64,000 nt of DNA, from NCBI GenBank assembly GCA_934526185.1, contig CAKTAA010000003.1, positions 23,119 to 87,118 on the forward strand, given 5' to 3'. The notes under the pieces were generated by a model that made no database searches, had not been told where the DNA came from, and saw only the letters and a program-made list of their open reading frames with translations. The DNA is from an uncultured Eubacteriales bacterium. Lineage in GTDB: Bacteria > Bacillota > Clostridia > Oscillospirales > CAG-272. Shown here in pieces: positions 34,516-42,774 of this stretch; positions within the stretch are counted from its first letter, which is position 1, and each line of letters starts with the position of its first letter. A program made the translations under genes and the position numbers.

Positions 34516-34945
34516 ATGCTTTTGAATTACAGAAACTTATCCGTCAGAAATGCTTCACCGGATGATGCCGTACAATTGGCGGCGCGGCGGTATGACGGAA
34601 CCGTTATGGCTCATGCCGGTTTTCCGCGGGGACTAAATCAGACGGCGGAGGAACGGCAGAAATAGGTTTCAAGATCTGCGATTTTTTAATACACGGCAAG
34701 GGGTTTTGCAAAATACTGCTCAGTATGCTCATATCGTCTCTGTTTCGCAATATGGGATATGACAAAATCTTTATTAATATAAATGCAGAAAACAAAAGAC
34801 CTCAGCACGTATACGAAAGGCTTGGATTCCGGAAAATACGAAGCCGGGAAAACTCGCGGAAAAACCAGCTTGGCGAGCTGCAGTCGTCTGTCGATTACGA
34901 ATTGTGTCGCGAAAACTTTTTAAGCTTTGTAAATGAATTCTGATG
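34516..34945 (+). pseudogene. GNAT acetyltransferase remnant
   Basis: The + strand shows a GNAT N-terminus (NYRNLSVRNASPDDAVQLAA, then DGTVMAHAGFPRGLNQTAEE) from the ATG at 34516, ending at a stop near 34665. Another frame then carries the C-terminal part (GKGFCKILLSMLISSLF, ININAENKRPQHVYERLGFR) to about 34945. The middle of the acetyl-CoA fold is missing and the frame is shifted, so the gene is broken. GGAGG upstream shows it was once translated. Its strand is opposite to the cluster, which suggests an insertion or an old gene now decaying. Confidence 0.7.
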
Positions 34946-35045
34946 AAAGAACGGACTGTCAAGATGCTTTCCGGCATACCAGTCAGTCGTCGCCGGCAGT
35001 TTCCACATGATTTCACCGCGGAGCGCGTAAGGGACGGAAGCTCTT

Positions 35046-36383
35046 TCAGCTTTCGTTCTTTTTCTTTACGGTACCGGTTACGCCTTTCTCATCTCTTGCT
35101 TTGAAGCCCTCGGTAAATTTCCGGATTTTCTGTCGAACGGCCTCCGGTGAGGAAAGCCGGCTGAGCAGGAGGCAGTATTTTTTGTTCAGCTCCTCCTCCG
35201 ACAGACAATCATGCATTATCACCGGCTGATAAATGGTATAGTCGTTCCAATCGTAGGATGTCAGCCGGCGGCTGCGGTGCATCCTCTCGAAAAGCGGAGT
35301 GCCGGGGTACGGCGTCGCCATGGTTATGCTGGCGGCAAAAAGCCCAGTTCGGCTGATAAATTCCTCCAGCTGCTCAAAGACCTGCGGCGGATCGTCAGGC
35401 CATCCGACAATGAAGCTCCCGGTAACGCCGATCCCCTCATCCTGTATTCTCTGAATCATTTCGCCGTATCTGTCAGCGAAACGCGCTTTCAGGCCGCTGG
35501 GTTCCACCTGTTCCAGCAGATCTCTCCGTATGCCTTCAAAACCGATTAGAACCTGTGAAAGTCCGCTCCGGCGCGCCTCGCGGATGTTTTCACGCTCCGC
35601 CGCAAAAGAGATATCTGTGTTTGCATACCAAGAAAAGCCGCTCTCTCTCATAACATCGGCCAGCATGTGAAAATGCGCGGGATCGCTGTAAATGTTGTCG
35701 TCGGTTATATAAATCCGGCCCGCTCCCCGCAGCCCATTAATTGCCTGTAGCTCTCTTTCGAGCTGTTCTGCATTTTTTTTGCGGAATACATCGCCGTACA
35801 GACCGCGGACATTGCAGAAGCTGCACCGGTTGCTGCACCCGCGCGAGGACTGCACGGGTATCAGCTTTCTCTCCTCCTCCGACAACAGGGAAAATAGCGG
35901 AACAGGAGAGGCGCAGAGATTTACAGTCCCCATAGGCTGTTCATAGCACTTTTCGGGACATCCGCGCGCAAAATCCCGCAGGAAACGCCGGAATATAAGC
36001 TCCCCTTCTCCGAGCATCAGTGTGTCGGCGTGCCGCGCCGCCTCCTTCGGCATCGCTTTGGCGTGAACGCCTCCGATGACAACATGCGCTCCCCGCCGCC
36101 GGTATTCGTCAGCCAGCGCATACGCACGTCTGGCATTGGGCGTGACAGTATACAAGCTTATGACATCGTACGTTCCTTCCGGTAGAGAACAGAATGCCTC
36201 ATCTGCCGTCTCAGGCTCATACCCCTCCTGCTCCGCGATAGCTGCCAGAAGGAAGAGCGCCGGCGTTGCGACGCGCCAGCGGCTGCCAAGCAACCGTTTC
36301 TCCTCATCTTCGAAGGAACGGTTGAGCACAAAATCACCGCGCGGGCCCGGCATTGCCGGCGCTGCAAGCAAGATTCTCTTCAC
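35046..36383 (-). CDS. Cobalamin-type radical SAM enzyme 3
   Basis: Protein of 445 residues beginning with a GTG at 36383 (MKRILLAAPA is the first Rossmann strand), overlapping the next radical SAM gene by 50 nt. The B12-binding-like domain has GAHVVIGGVHAKAMPKEAAR and TLMLGEGELIFRRFL. The radical SAM motif is CSNRCSFC near residue 187, followed by YITDDNIYSDPAHFHML, SQVLIGFEGIRRDLL and VTGSFIVGWPDD. The C-terminal DUF4070-like region has DWNDYTIYQPVI. It is related to enzymes 4, 5 and 6 but with a distinct C-terminus, suggesting another substrate or step. Confidence 0.85.
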   Translation of the reverse strand: MKRILLAAPAMPGPRGDFVLNRSFEDEEKRLLGSRWRVATPALFLLAAIAEQEGYEPETADEAFCSLPEGTYDVISLYTVTPNARRAYALADEYRRRGAHVVIGGVHAKAMPKEAARHADTLMLGEGELIFRRFLRDFARGCPEKCYEQPMGTVNLCASPVPLFSLLSEEERKLIPVQSSRGCSNRCSFCNVRGLYGDVFRKKNAEQLERELQAINGLRGAGRIYITDDNIYSDPAHFHMLADVMRESGFSWYANTDISFAAERENIREARRSGLSQVLIGFEGIRRDLLEQVEPSGLKARFADRYGEMIQRIQDEGIGVTGSFIVGWPDDPPQVFEQLEEFISRTGLFAASITMATPYPGTPLFERMHRSRRLTSYDWNDYTIYQPVIMHDCLSEEELNKKYCLLLSRLSSPEAVRQKIRKFTEGFKARDEKGVTGTVKKKNES

Positions 36384-37695
36384 TGTTTTTCACCCTGTTC
36401 CGATTCAGATTTTTAAAGTACAGCAGCCTGTCCCGCGCCGCCTGCGGTGAATAGATCTGACGAAGTGCCTCGCCAAAGCCTCTTTCCAACTCGTCCACCC
36501 GCATTTTTGCAGGCTCCACCACCACATTCCAAAGCGTATAGCTCCCCCAATGTCTGCTCAGAATTCTTCCGTCGGTTTCCAGCCGGCGATAAAGCTCAGA
36601 ACCGGGAAACGGCGTCGGCACAGACAGCATCGCACCGTACAGGTGATTTTCCAGAGTAAAATCCACAATCCGCTGAAAAACACCGGTATCATCGCCGTCC
36701 AATCCCAAAATGAAGGTTCCCCATACGCCGATGCCGTAGGACTGAATGATGGATATTGCCTCGGCATATCCGGAAAGCTGTTCATATTTCCACTTTTCCA
36801 TTTCACGAAGCGATGCCGGCTCAATGCTCTCAAAGCCGATCACCAGCTTCCGGCAGCCGGACGCATGCAGAAGCTTCAGAAGCTCCGGCTTGTAGGCCAG
36901 ACTGATATCCGTATGGGACATCCAGCGAATGCCGGCCGATGCAAGCTCGCGCAGAAGCGTTTGCGAAAACTTTTTGTCTACCAGCATGTTGTCATCCGTA
37001 AAATAGACATGCGGCCTTTCCTTCATTGATTTGATCGTTTCCAGCTCGGAGAGTACCTGCTCCACGCCTTTGTGGCGGTATTTCGGTCCGTAGACCTTCG
37101 TGGAAGCGCAGAACGCGCAGTTGTGCGGACAGCCGCGGGATATCTGAACCGGAACCGTTCTGTATTTCGCCATATCCAGCAGGCCGTAAAGCGGCGTCGG
37201 GCTCTGTGCAAGATCGATGAGCTCCGTATTCCTGTAAAAACGGTCCGGCCTTCCGTTTCGGCAGTCCGAAAGAAATTTCGGCCATGTTTTCTCGCCCTCA
37301 CCGATGAAAACGGTATCAAAATGCTCCGCCGCTTCCTCCGGCAGGTTTGTAGGATGCATGCCGCCGCATACGGTATAAATGCCGCGCGAACGGAAAAAAT
37401 CGGAGAGCTCATAGGCACGCGTTGCCTGCTGCGTCATAAAAGACATCCCCACCATGTCGCAGGCAACCGAAAGATCCGTCTCCTGCGTCTCCTCGTCGAT
37501 GTAGGATATTTCATTGAAATACGGGGCGGCAATGGCCGCAACGGTCAGCAGCGGGGCGTTCGGGCAGGACATTAGCTCACGCAGCGAATCGATCTGACTT
37601 AAGCTGTCGTATAGCTGCCGGGTACGCAGATTCTCCGCGGAGCGGCCCATCCCGACGCCGCGCGGAGACAGCAGAACAAGTTTATTCAACTTCAT
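36334..37695 (-). CDS. Cobalamin-type radical SAM enzyme 4
   Basis: Protein of 453 residues, AGAAAGGAA upstream of the ATG at 37695. The N-terminal domain includes CDMVGMSFMTQQATRAYELS, IYTVCGGMHPTNLPEEAAEH and VFIGEGEKTWPKFL. The radical SAM motif is CPHNCAFC near residue 192, with VYFTDDNMLVDKKFSQTL, CRKLVIGFESIEPASL and GVWGTFILGLDGDD. The tail HWGSYTLWNVVVEPAKM groups it with enzymes 5 and 6. These three probably arose by duplication and may act one after another on the same chain. Confidence 0.87.
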   Translation of the reverse strand: MKLNKLVLLSPRGVGMGRSAENLRTRQLYDSLSQIDSLRELMSCPNAPLLTVAAIAAPYFNEISYIDEETQETDLSVACDMVGMSFMTQQATRAYELSDFFRSRGIYTVCGGMHPTNLPEEAAEHFDTVFIGEGEKTWPKFLSDCRNGRPDRFYRNTELIDLAQSPTPLYGLLDMAKYRTVPVQISRGCPHNCAFCASTKVYGPKYRHKGVEQVLSELETIKSMKERPHVYFTDDNMLVDKKFSQTLLRELASAGIRWMSHTDISLAYKPELLKLLHASGCRKLVIGFESIEPASLREMEKWKYEQLSGYAEAISIIQSYGIGVWGTFILGLDGDDTGVFQRIVDFTLENHLYGAMLSVPTPFPGSELYRRLETDGRILSRHWGSYTLWNVVVEPAKMRVDELERGFGEALRQIYSPQAARDRLLYFKNLNRNRVKNSEENLACSAGNAGPAR

Positions 37696-37816
37696 TTGAC
37701 AGCCGTTCCTTTCTGAAACAAGTAGTTTTTCATGAACCGGACAATGAACCTAAGATGTTCCGCCGGTGGACCGCGCAGAAACGTTTCGGACATCGCTTTT
37801 CAAGCCGCACCATGGA

Positions 37817-39145
37817 TTAAACATTTTTATTCGCTGCAGCCCCTGCCCTGCGGTTATTGCGCAGATTTCTGCGGAGGGACGCCATCCGGTATGCCGCCGC
37901 CTCGGTGTTGTAAAATTTATCATAGATCCACGCGACCCCCCTCATAAGCTCATCCGCCGTCATATGCTTCGGACGGTAAACGACGTCCCAGAACGTGTAC
38001 CGGCTCCAGTCATAATCCGCAATCCGTCCGGCAGCTTCCATCTCACAGAATAGCTGTGTGCCCGGCAGCGGCGTCAGAATCGTGAAGCTGCCGGAATAAA
38101 TACCGTTGCTCTGGACAAATTCCAGCACTTTTTCGAACACATCCGCGCCGTCCTCGTCTGTGCCGAACAGAAAGGATCCCCATATCTGTACACCCGCCGC
38201 CTGTATGTTTGCCGTCAGCCGCTCATAGCGCTGCGACATTCCCGCTTTCCATTTGTTTTTATCAAGCGTAGCCAGGCTGCCGCCGGATGGATTTTCAAAG
38301 CCGATAAAGAGCCACCGGCAGCCAGCGTCCCGGAGCAGCGCCAGAATTTCCGGCTCTTCTCCAACGGAAATATCCGTCTGCGTCCCCCAGTAGATTTCCT
38401 CGTCCCGAAGCAGACGGAGCAGCTTCAGAGCGCTGTCCCTGCGGATAAACATATTATCATCCGCAAAGAATACAAACGGTGCAGCCGTGACACGCTTAAT
38501 CGCCCGGAGCTCCTTTATGACCTGCTCCGCCGTTTTGTGCCGGTAACGGGAGCCGTAGATAACCGGCAGCGTACAGTAAGAGCAGGTTCGGGGACATCCC
38601 CGCGTCGTCTGCAGACTGTAGGAGCCGTAAAGCGAAGGGTTCAAAAGATCGTAACGCGGTACGGGAGACAGTCTCAGATTCGTCAGCCGTTCGGCTCTGT
38701 AAACTCTTTTCGGCGAGCCGGCTTCAAAATCCGTGAGAAACCGAAACAGTGTTTCCTCGCCCTCTCCGCACATAACGGTATCCGCATAATGCAGCGCCTC
38801 CTCACACAGCATGGAGGCATGTATGCCGCCCATCACGGTATAACACCCCCGTTCTCTAAACCTCTTGCAGATCTCGTAAGCGCGCGGCGCCTGCTGCGTC
38901 ATGCCCGTCACCGCTGCCAGTGTAAAATCCTCATCGAACGGAATCTCCTCGCCGTGATCCTCGTCGATAAACCGAAGCTCATACGACGGAGGAAACAGCG
39001 CCGCAAGTGTCAGCAGACTGAGGTTCGGCGTTTCCCACGCTCCGTAAAACGTCGGAACAACCGTGTTGCTCTCCATAAATGACTTCATATATGGATTTTT
39101 ACCGTATTTTGATCCCTTCGGTACTACCAGAGCCACCTTTGACAT
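37817..39145 (-). CDS. Cobalamin-type radical SAM enzyme 5
   Basis: Protein of 442 residues. The ATG at 39145 (MSKVALVVPKG) was preferred over 39154 for its spacing to GGGAG. N-terminal domain: LAAVTGMTQQAPRAYEICKR, CYTVMGGIHASMLCEEALHY and TVMCGEGEETLFRFL. Radical SAM motif CPRTCSYC near residue 186, then FVFFADDNMFIRRDSALKLL, WLFIGFENPSGGSLATL and IWGSFLFGTDEDG. The tail DWSRYTFWDVVYRPKHM matches enzymes 4 and 6. It lies beside the PEP-synthase-like gene. Confidence 0.87.
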   Translation of the reverse strand: MSKVALVVPKGSKYGKNPYMKSFMESNTVVPTFYGAWETPNLSLLTLAALFPPSYELRFIDEDHGEEIPFDEDFTLAAVTGMTQQAPRAYEICKRFRERGCYTVMGGIHASMLCEEALHYADTVMCGEGEETLFRFLTDFEAGSPKRVYRAERLTNLRLSPVPRYDLLNPSLYGSYSLQTTRGCPRTCSYCTLPVIYGSRYRHKTAEQVIKELRAIKRVTAAPFVFFADDNMFIRRDSALKLLRLLRDEEIYWGTQTDISVGEEPEILALLRDAGCRWLFIGFENPSGGSLATLDKNKWKAGMSQRYERLTANIQAAGVQIWGSFLFGTDEDGADVFEKVLEFVQSNGIYSGSFTILTPLPGTQLFCEMEAAGRIADYDWSRYTFWDVVYRPKHMTADELMRGVAWIYDKFYNTEAAAYRMASLRRNLRNNRRAGAAANKNV

Positions 39146-39221
39146 GGATGCCATACTCCCTTCGCAAAACCGTTTTTTATGCCCAGTATCGTTACACTCC
39201 AGCCGCCGCTGCGGAAAAGCA

Positions 39222-41618
39222 TTACTCGGCCCGGGCATTTGCCGCCTCATTCTCCTTATGCAGTCTGCGGACGCGGCCTGTCGTACCGTTAAGCTCCACA
39301 AGCTCGCCTTCGGTAAAATGCTGCATGGCGTCTCCGTTAAAGACAACTACCGGGATCCGGTATTCCCTTGCGACGACCGCCCCGTGGGAAAGCATGTTGC
39401 CGTAACTCATAATCAGCCCGGAAACCAGCTTCAGCATGGGTGTCCAACTCGGATGAAAGGTATGAACAACACCGATGTCTCCCGCACACAGTCTGCTGAA
39501 ATCCTCCGTGCCGCGCAGCAGCCGAATCCGTCCGCGCGCCTCCCCGCCGCTGATGCCTGTGGTTTTGTAGCGTTTTCCTCCCTGACACCGCTGTATCTCA
39601 ACCTCTTCGGATTCCTTGAAGAGATACGGAGGTGTCCGGTCTTTTTCCTGCAAAAACAGGTGCCGGCGCCGTGAGGCGGACACCGAGGCATTCTGCAGCC
39701 CCGCGCCGGCGCACTGCCCGATTTCCCTTGCTGTCAGGTGAAAAATATCTTCTCTGGCCTTCAGGATCCCCTCGGATGCAAACGCTTCTCCGAGGCGCAG
39801 AAGAATACAGCGGATAAGATGCCAGCTCCGGTCAAATTCATAACGCTGATCCTCCCGCAGGCACATATAGATGCCGGCCAGCCGCGCCGTTTTCTTAAGC
39901 CTTCTCCGCAGAACGGCCGGAATATCTGATGAAGCAGCTTCCATCCGGTGTGTCTGTTTTCCGCTGCCGGTTCTGTTTTTATCTTCGTTATGAGAGGATA
40001 ACCGGCGCAGATACTGTCTCACGACGGAGATGAGATATTCCGGATTTTCCTTTAAATGCGGGTATAAAATATCATCGCAGTGCATCCCCCTGTGCCCGTG
40101 TTTTTTCAGATATGCTCTGAGATTTTCATAAATGTCCGGACACGCACCGCTGCGGAGCGTTTTTTGAATCTCGGCCGGCTCCCGCTCTGAAAACAACCGG
40201 TATGCGTCCCTGCTTCTGCGGATTTTTTCAGCAATTTGCATCAGCTCGCGGTTCGCTCTCACCGTACTGCTTTTCATTCCACGGTGCGCGATGGCCGCGT
40301 CGGCCTCCGATTCTTCAAGGCCTGCCTCAGCGTATGCAGTCCGTGCCCATTTGTATGAAATTTGAGCAAAGCCGAGAAATCTGAAATGATCGGCGCCCAG
40401 GTAATCGCAGAAGTTCTCCGTCGCCCTGCTGAGCAGGGAAAGCAGCCCTCCTGTGTCGGCAGCGTCCCGCACCTTCCGGCTGAGTGCGCGCACCCGCCTC
40501 CGGTATCGTCCGAGACGTCTGTACCATGAACGCCAGTCCCTCTCCATTTTCCGGATAAGGCGGCTCCTTTTTTCCGCATCGCCCTCTCCTGTATCCTCGA
40601 AATACTTTTTCTGAAATTTCAGATTCCAGTATACCCTGTTGCGTATGAAGCACAGAGGCCTGTCCTCCGGCGCGCCCCCTCTCTCGTTGCTGTAAAAGCT
40701 GAAAAACACCCTGTCCTGCCACGCATCAAGCAAAGAGAGGTAGCAAACGGAGGCAGGAGACGCAAAGCGGTCAAGCAGAACACAGTCCAAGCTGCCGCCG
40801 AAAATGTCGTGATACAGACCGTCGCCTGCGGACGTAATCGGCCTCGCCTGAAACACGTATAGTTTTCCGGAAGAGATCCCCCATTCGATGTCCCACCCGT
40901 CTCCAAGGCGGGCAATTACATTTTCTGCCGTATCCCGAAGAAGAATCGCAGAATTCGGCGTAAGAGGCCCGTCTGCCGCGGCCGTATCGATTGTTTCTCC
41001 TTTTTTCCAGATATATCTGCAAGCTTGCCCCCCTCCGTCAACGACCGGCCGGCAGCCGCCCCGGCAGACCTCCGCCACAAAACTGTTCTCTCCAGTCAGC
41101 GGATGCCTTGTAAACAGTACGCCCGCAGACTCACAGGACAACATTTTCTGTATCAGCACAGGCATCGGCTGCGTACCGGCGGATACTCCCCTGTATGAGT
41201 TCACCCGCGGCGCAAGATAGGAGATCCATACACGTTTGACTGCGTCGGCAAGCTGAGGGGGATTTTCCACGTCCGAAACGCTTTCATAAATACCGGCAAA
41301 GGAACGCTCCGTGCTGTCCTCACCCGGAACGCTGGAGCGGACAATGACTTTCCCGCCTCCGCCCGTCCGCTCAAAAACGGCGTTCAACATTCGGATTTCC
41401 TTTTTGTCAAAAGCAGCGCTCAGAATCTTCGCCGCCGCATTCTTTTCCGCCGTATCAATACGGTTGCGCAGCATAAAACGCGCGGCAAATGCGGCAGGCA
41501 GGACATATCCGCCGCTGATCCGAAATCCGGTCCTCCAAAGCCGCATAAGCATGGCGGCCTTACCGCCGATTTCTCTTTCCGGCGGGATTTCCTTCTTTCT
41601 GTTGAGTAGATTTATCAT
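39222..41618 (-). CDS. PEP synthase/rifampin-phosphotransferase-like enzyme
   Basis: Protein of 798 residues from the ATG at 41618 (a TTG at 41654 is an alternative). The N-terminal ATP-grasp half resembles PPDK/PEP synthase: EIGGKAAMLMRLWRTGFRIS, VIVRSSVPGEDSTERSFAGI, GVLFTRHPLTGENSFVAEVC, WDIEWGISSGKLYVFQARPI. A long helical middle follows. The C-terminal phosphohistidine domain has SYGNMLSHGAVVAREYRIPV (His near residue 744). No PEP/pyruvate barrel is present, so it fits the rifampin phosphotransferase type rather than true PEP synthase. It may phosphorylate an intermediate or the final product, for tailoring or self-protection. Confidence 0.8.
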   Translation of the reverse strand: MINLLNRKKEIPPEREIGGKAAMLMRLWRTGFRISGGYVLPAAFAARFMLRNRIDTAEKNAAAKILSAAFDKKEIRMLNAVFERTGGGGKVIVRSSVPGEDSTERSFAGIYESVSDVENPPQLADAVKRVWISYLAPRVNSYRGVSAGTQPMPVLIQKMLSCESAGVLFTRHPLTGENSFVAEVCRGGCRPVVDGGGQACRYIWKKGETIDTAAADGPLTPNSAILLRDTAENVIARLGDGWDIEWGISSGKLYVFQARPITSAGDGLYHDIFGGSLDCVLLDRFASPASVCYLSLLDAWQDRVFFSFYSNERGGAPEDRPLCFIRNRVYWNLKFQKKYFEDTGEGDAEKRSRLIRKMERDWRSWYRRLGRYRRRVRALSRKVRDAADTGGLLSLLSRATENFCDYLGADHFRFLGFAQISYKWARTAYAEAGLEESEADAAIAHRGMKSSTVRANRELMQIAEKIRRSRDAYRLFSEREPAEIQKTLRSGACPDIYENLRAYLKKHGHRGMHCDDILYPHLKENPEYLISVVRQYLRRLSSHNEDKNRTGSGKQTHRMEAASSDIPAVLRRRLKKTARLAGIYMCLREDQRYEFDRSWHLIRCILLRLGEAFASEGILKAREDIFHLTAREIGQCAGAGLQNASVSASRRRHLFLQEKDRTPPYLFKESEEVEIQRCQGGKRYKTTGISGGEARGRIRLLRGTEDFSRLCAGDIGVVHTFHPSWTPMLKLVSGLIMSYGNMLSHGAVVAREYRIPVVVFNGDAMQHFTEGELVELNGTTGRVRRLHKENEAANARAE

Positions 41619-41718
41619 AACGCCTGTCTGCACTTTTTCCCTGTCTGCGTACAATGTTTTCCGCCTTTCCGAGCGGCAGCCAGTCTGCTGTGCCCGCCCC
41701 TCTTTTCTGTTTTCAGGC

Positions 41719-42657
41719 TTACGCCGTACCCGCCTCTCCGATATCCTCCGGCCGGCCGATCCAGCGGCAATTCATGCGTCCGTCCGCCAGACGGGCATTG
41801 CCGCTGACCGTGCATCCGGGGCCGAACTCGTAAAGCTCTCTGATGCCGGATTCTGCCAGCCTGCGGATCAATTTCTGCCATAAAATCGGCGAGGCTATCT
41901 GCCGGGACAGCTTATCCCGCAAAGCATTGCCGTCCTCAGACGGCATGCCGTCAACACAGCTGTAAACAGGTGCGGCAGGCGCGGATACCTGCATTTCCGC
42001 AAAATCTTCGGCTGATTCCTCCTGTATCCTACGGCAGAGCGGACTGTGATACGCCCGCTCCCCGTCAAGCCGTATGGCCCAGCGCGCTCCGCATTTTTTT
42101 GCCAGCGCGGCGGCGGACAGTACCCGCTCCTTCCTCCCCGACAAAATATTCTGCGTCTCTGACAGAAAGGCGCCGACACACAGACTTTCACCGTCCGGAT
42201 CTGCCTGCAGGCAGCATTTTTCGAGCTGCTGCACGGGAAAATCCACAATGCGGTACATACATTCCTCACCCGCCGGCAGCGCCAGACGCGACTCCAGGCG
42301 CAGAAGCAGTCTCAGTACCTGCGGAAACGGGAGAACCCCTGCGGCCGTCAAAGCGGTAAATTCGCCTTGGCTGAAGCCCAGAAACGCCGACGGCCCTCCG
42401 AAGCGTGACGAGAAAAACCGATAGATGCTGAGACAATGTGTGAGCAGAGCGGCCATCTCCAGACGTTTCGGGAGATGCTTTTCCGAAAAGCATCTTTGCG
42501 CAAGCCGCTCCCCGATACAGTCCTCGGCCTGCTGCCAGACGCCGCGCACGGAAGCGTCCGCCCTGTAAAATCCGCCGTCAAAATTTTTCTTAGCCGCTTC
42601 CCTTCCGGGAAATGCTGCGGCAGCGTTTATCCAAAGCTTTTTCTGTATAGCAACCAT
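41719..42657 (-). CDS. Acyltransferase (FabD/malonyltransferase-like)
   Basis: Protein of 312 residues predicted to load an extender unit onto the ACPs. The nucleophile elbow is AFLGFSQGEFTALTAAGVLP (Ser96) and the catalytic His is in RAYHSPLCRRI (His204). The usual GHSxGE is GFSQGE here; the His-to-Phe change beside the serine is uncommon and may alter acyl choice. The C-terminus YEFGPGCTVSGNARL resembles the FabD end. A free acyltransferase fits a type II (separate-protein) PKS. Confidence 0.83.
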   Translation of the reverse strand: MVAIQKKLWINAAAAFPGREAAKKNFDGGFYRADASVRGVWQQAEDCIGERLAQRCFSEKHLPKRLEMAALLTHCLSIYRFFSSRFGGPSAFLGFSQGEFTALTAAGVLPFPQVLRLLLRLESRLALPAGEECMYRIVDFPVQQLEKCCLQADPDGESLCVGAFLSETQNILSGRKERVLSAAALAKKCGARWAIRLDGERAYHSPLCRRIQEESAEDFAEMQVSAPAAPVYSCVDGMPSEDGNALRDKLSRQIASPILWQKLIRRLAESGIRELYEFGPGCTVSGNARLADGRMNCRWIGRPEDIGEAGTA

Positions 42658-42774
42658 TTTCCTGCTGTCCTGTCTGAGGATTCGGGCCGCGGCCTTTCCG
42701 CCGGACCTCTGTCTTTTCCGTATTGACGGTTTTCGAATCCGTAATCCGTATTCTGAAAATTGTTTTTCCTCTGC

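Noticed and set aside
34345..34665. A complete 106-codon gene on the + strand
   Set aside because: Only its last 50 codons (from 34516) match the start of a GNAT acetyltransferase and the rest of the domain is in another frame, so it is part of a pseudogene.
39146..39346. N-terminal extension of radical SAM enzyme 5
   Set aside because: It overlaps the end of the PEP-synthase-like gene in another frame and has no similarity to the family start; the ATG at 39145 fits.
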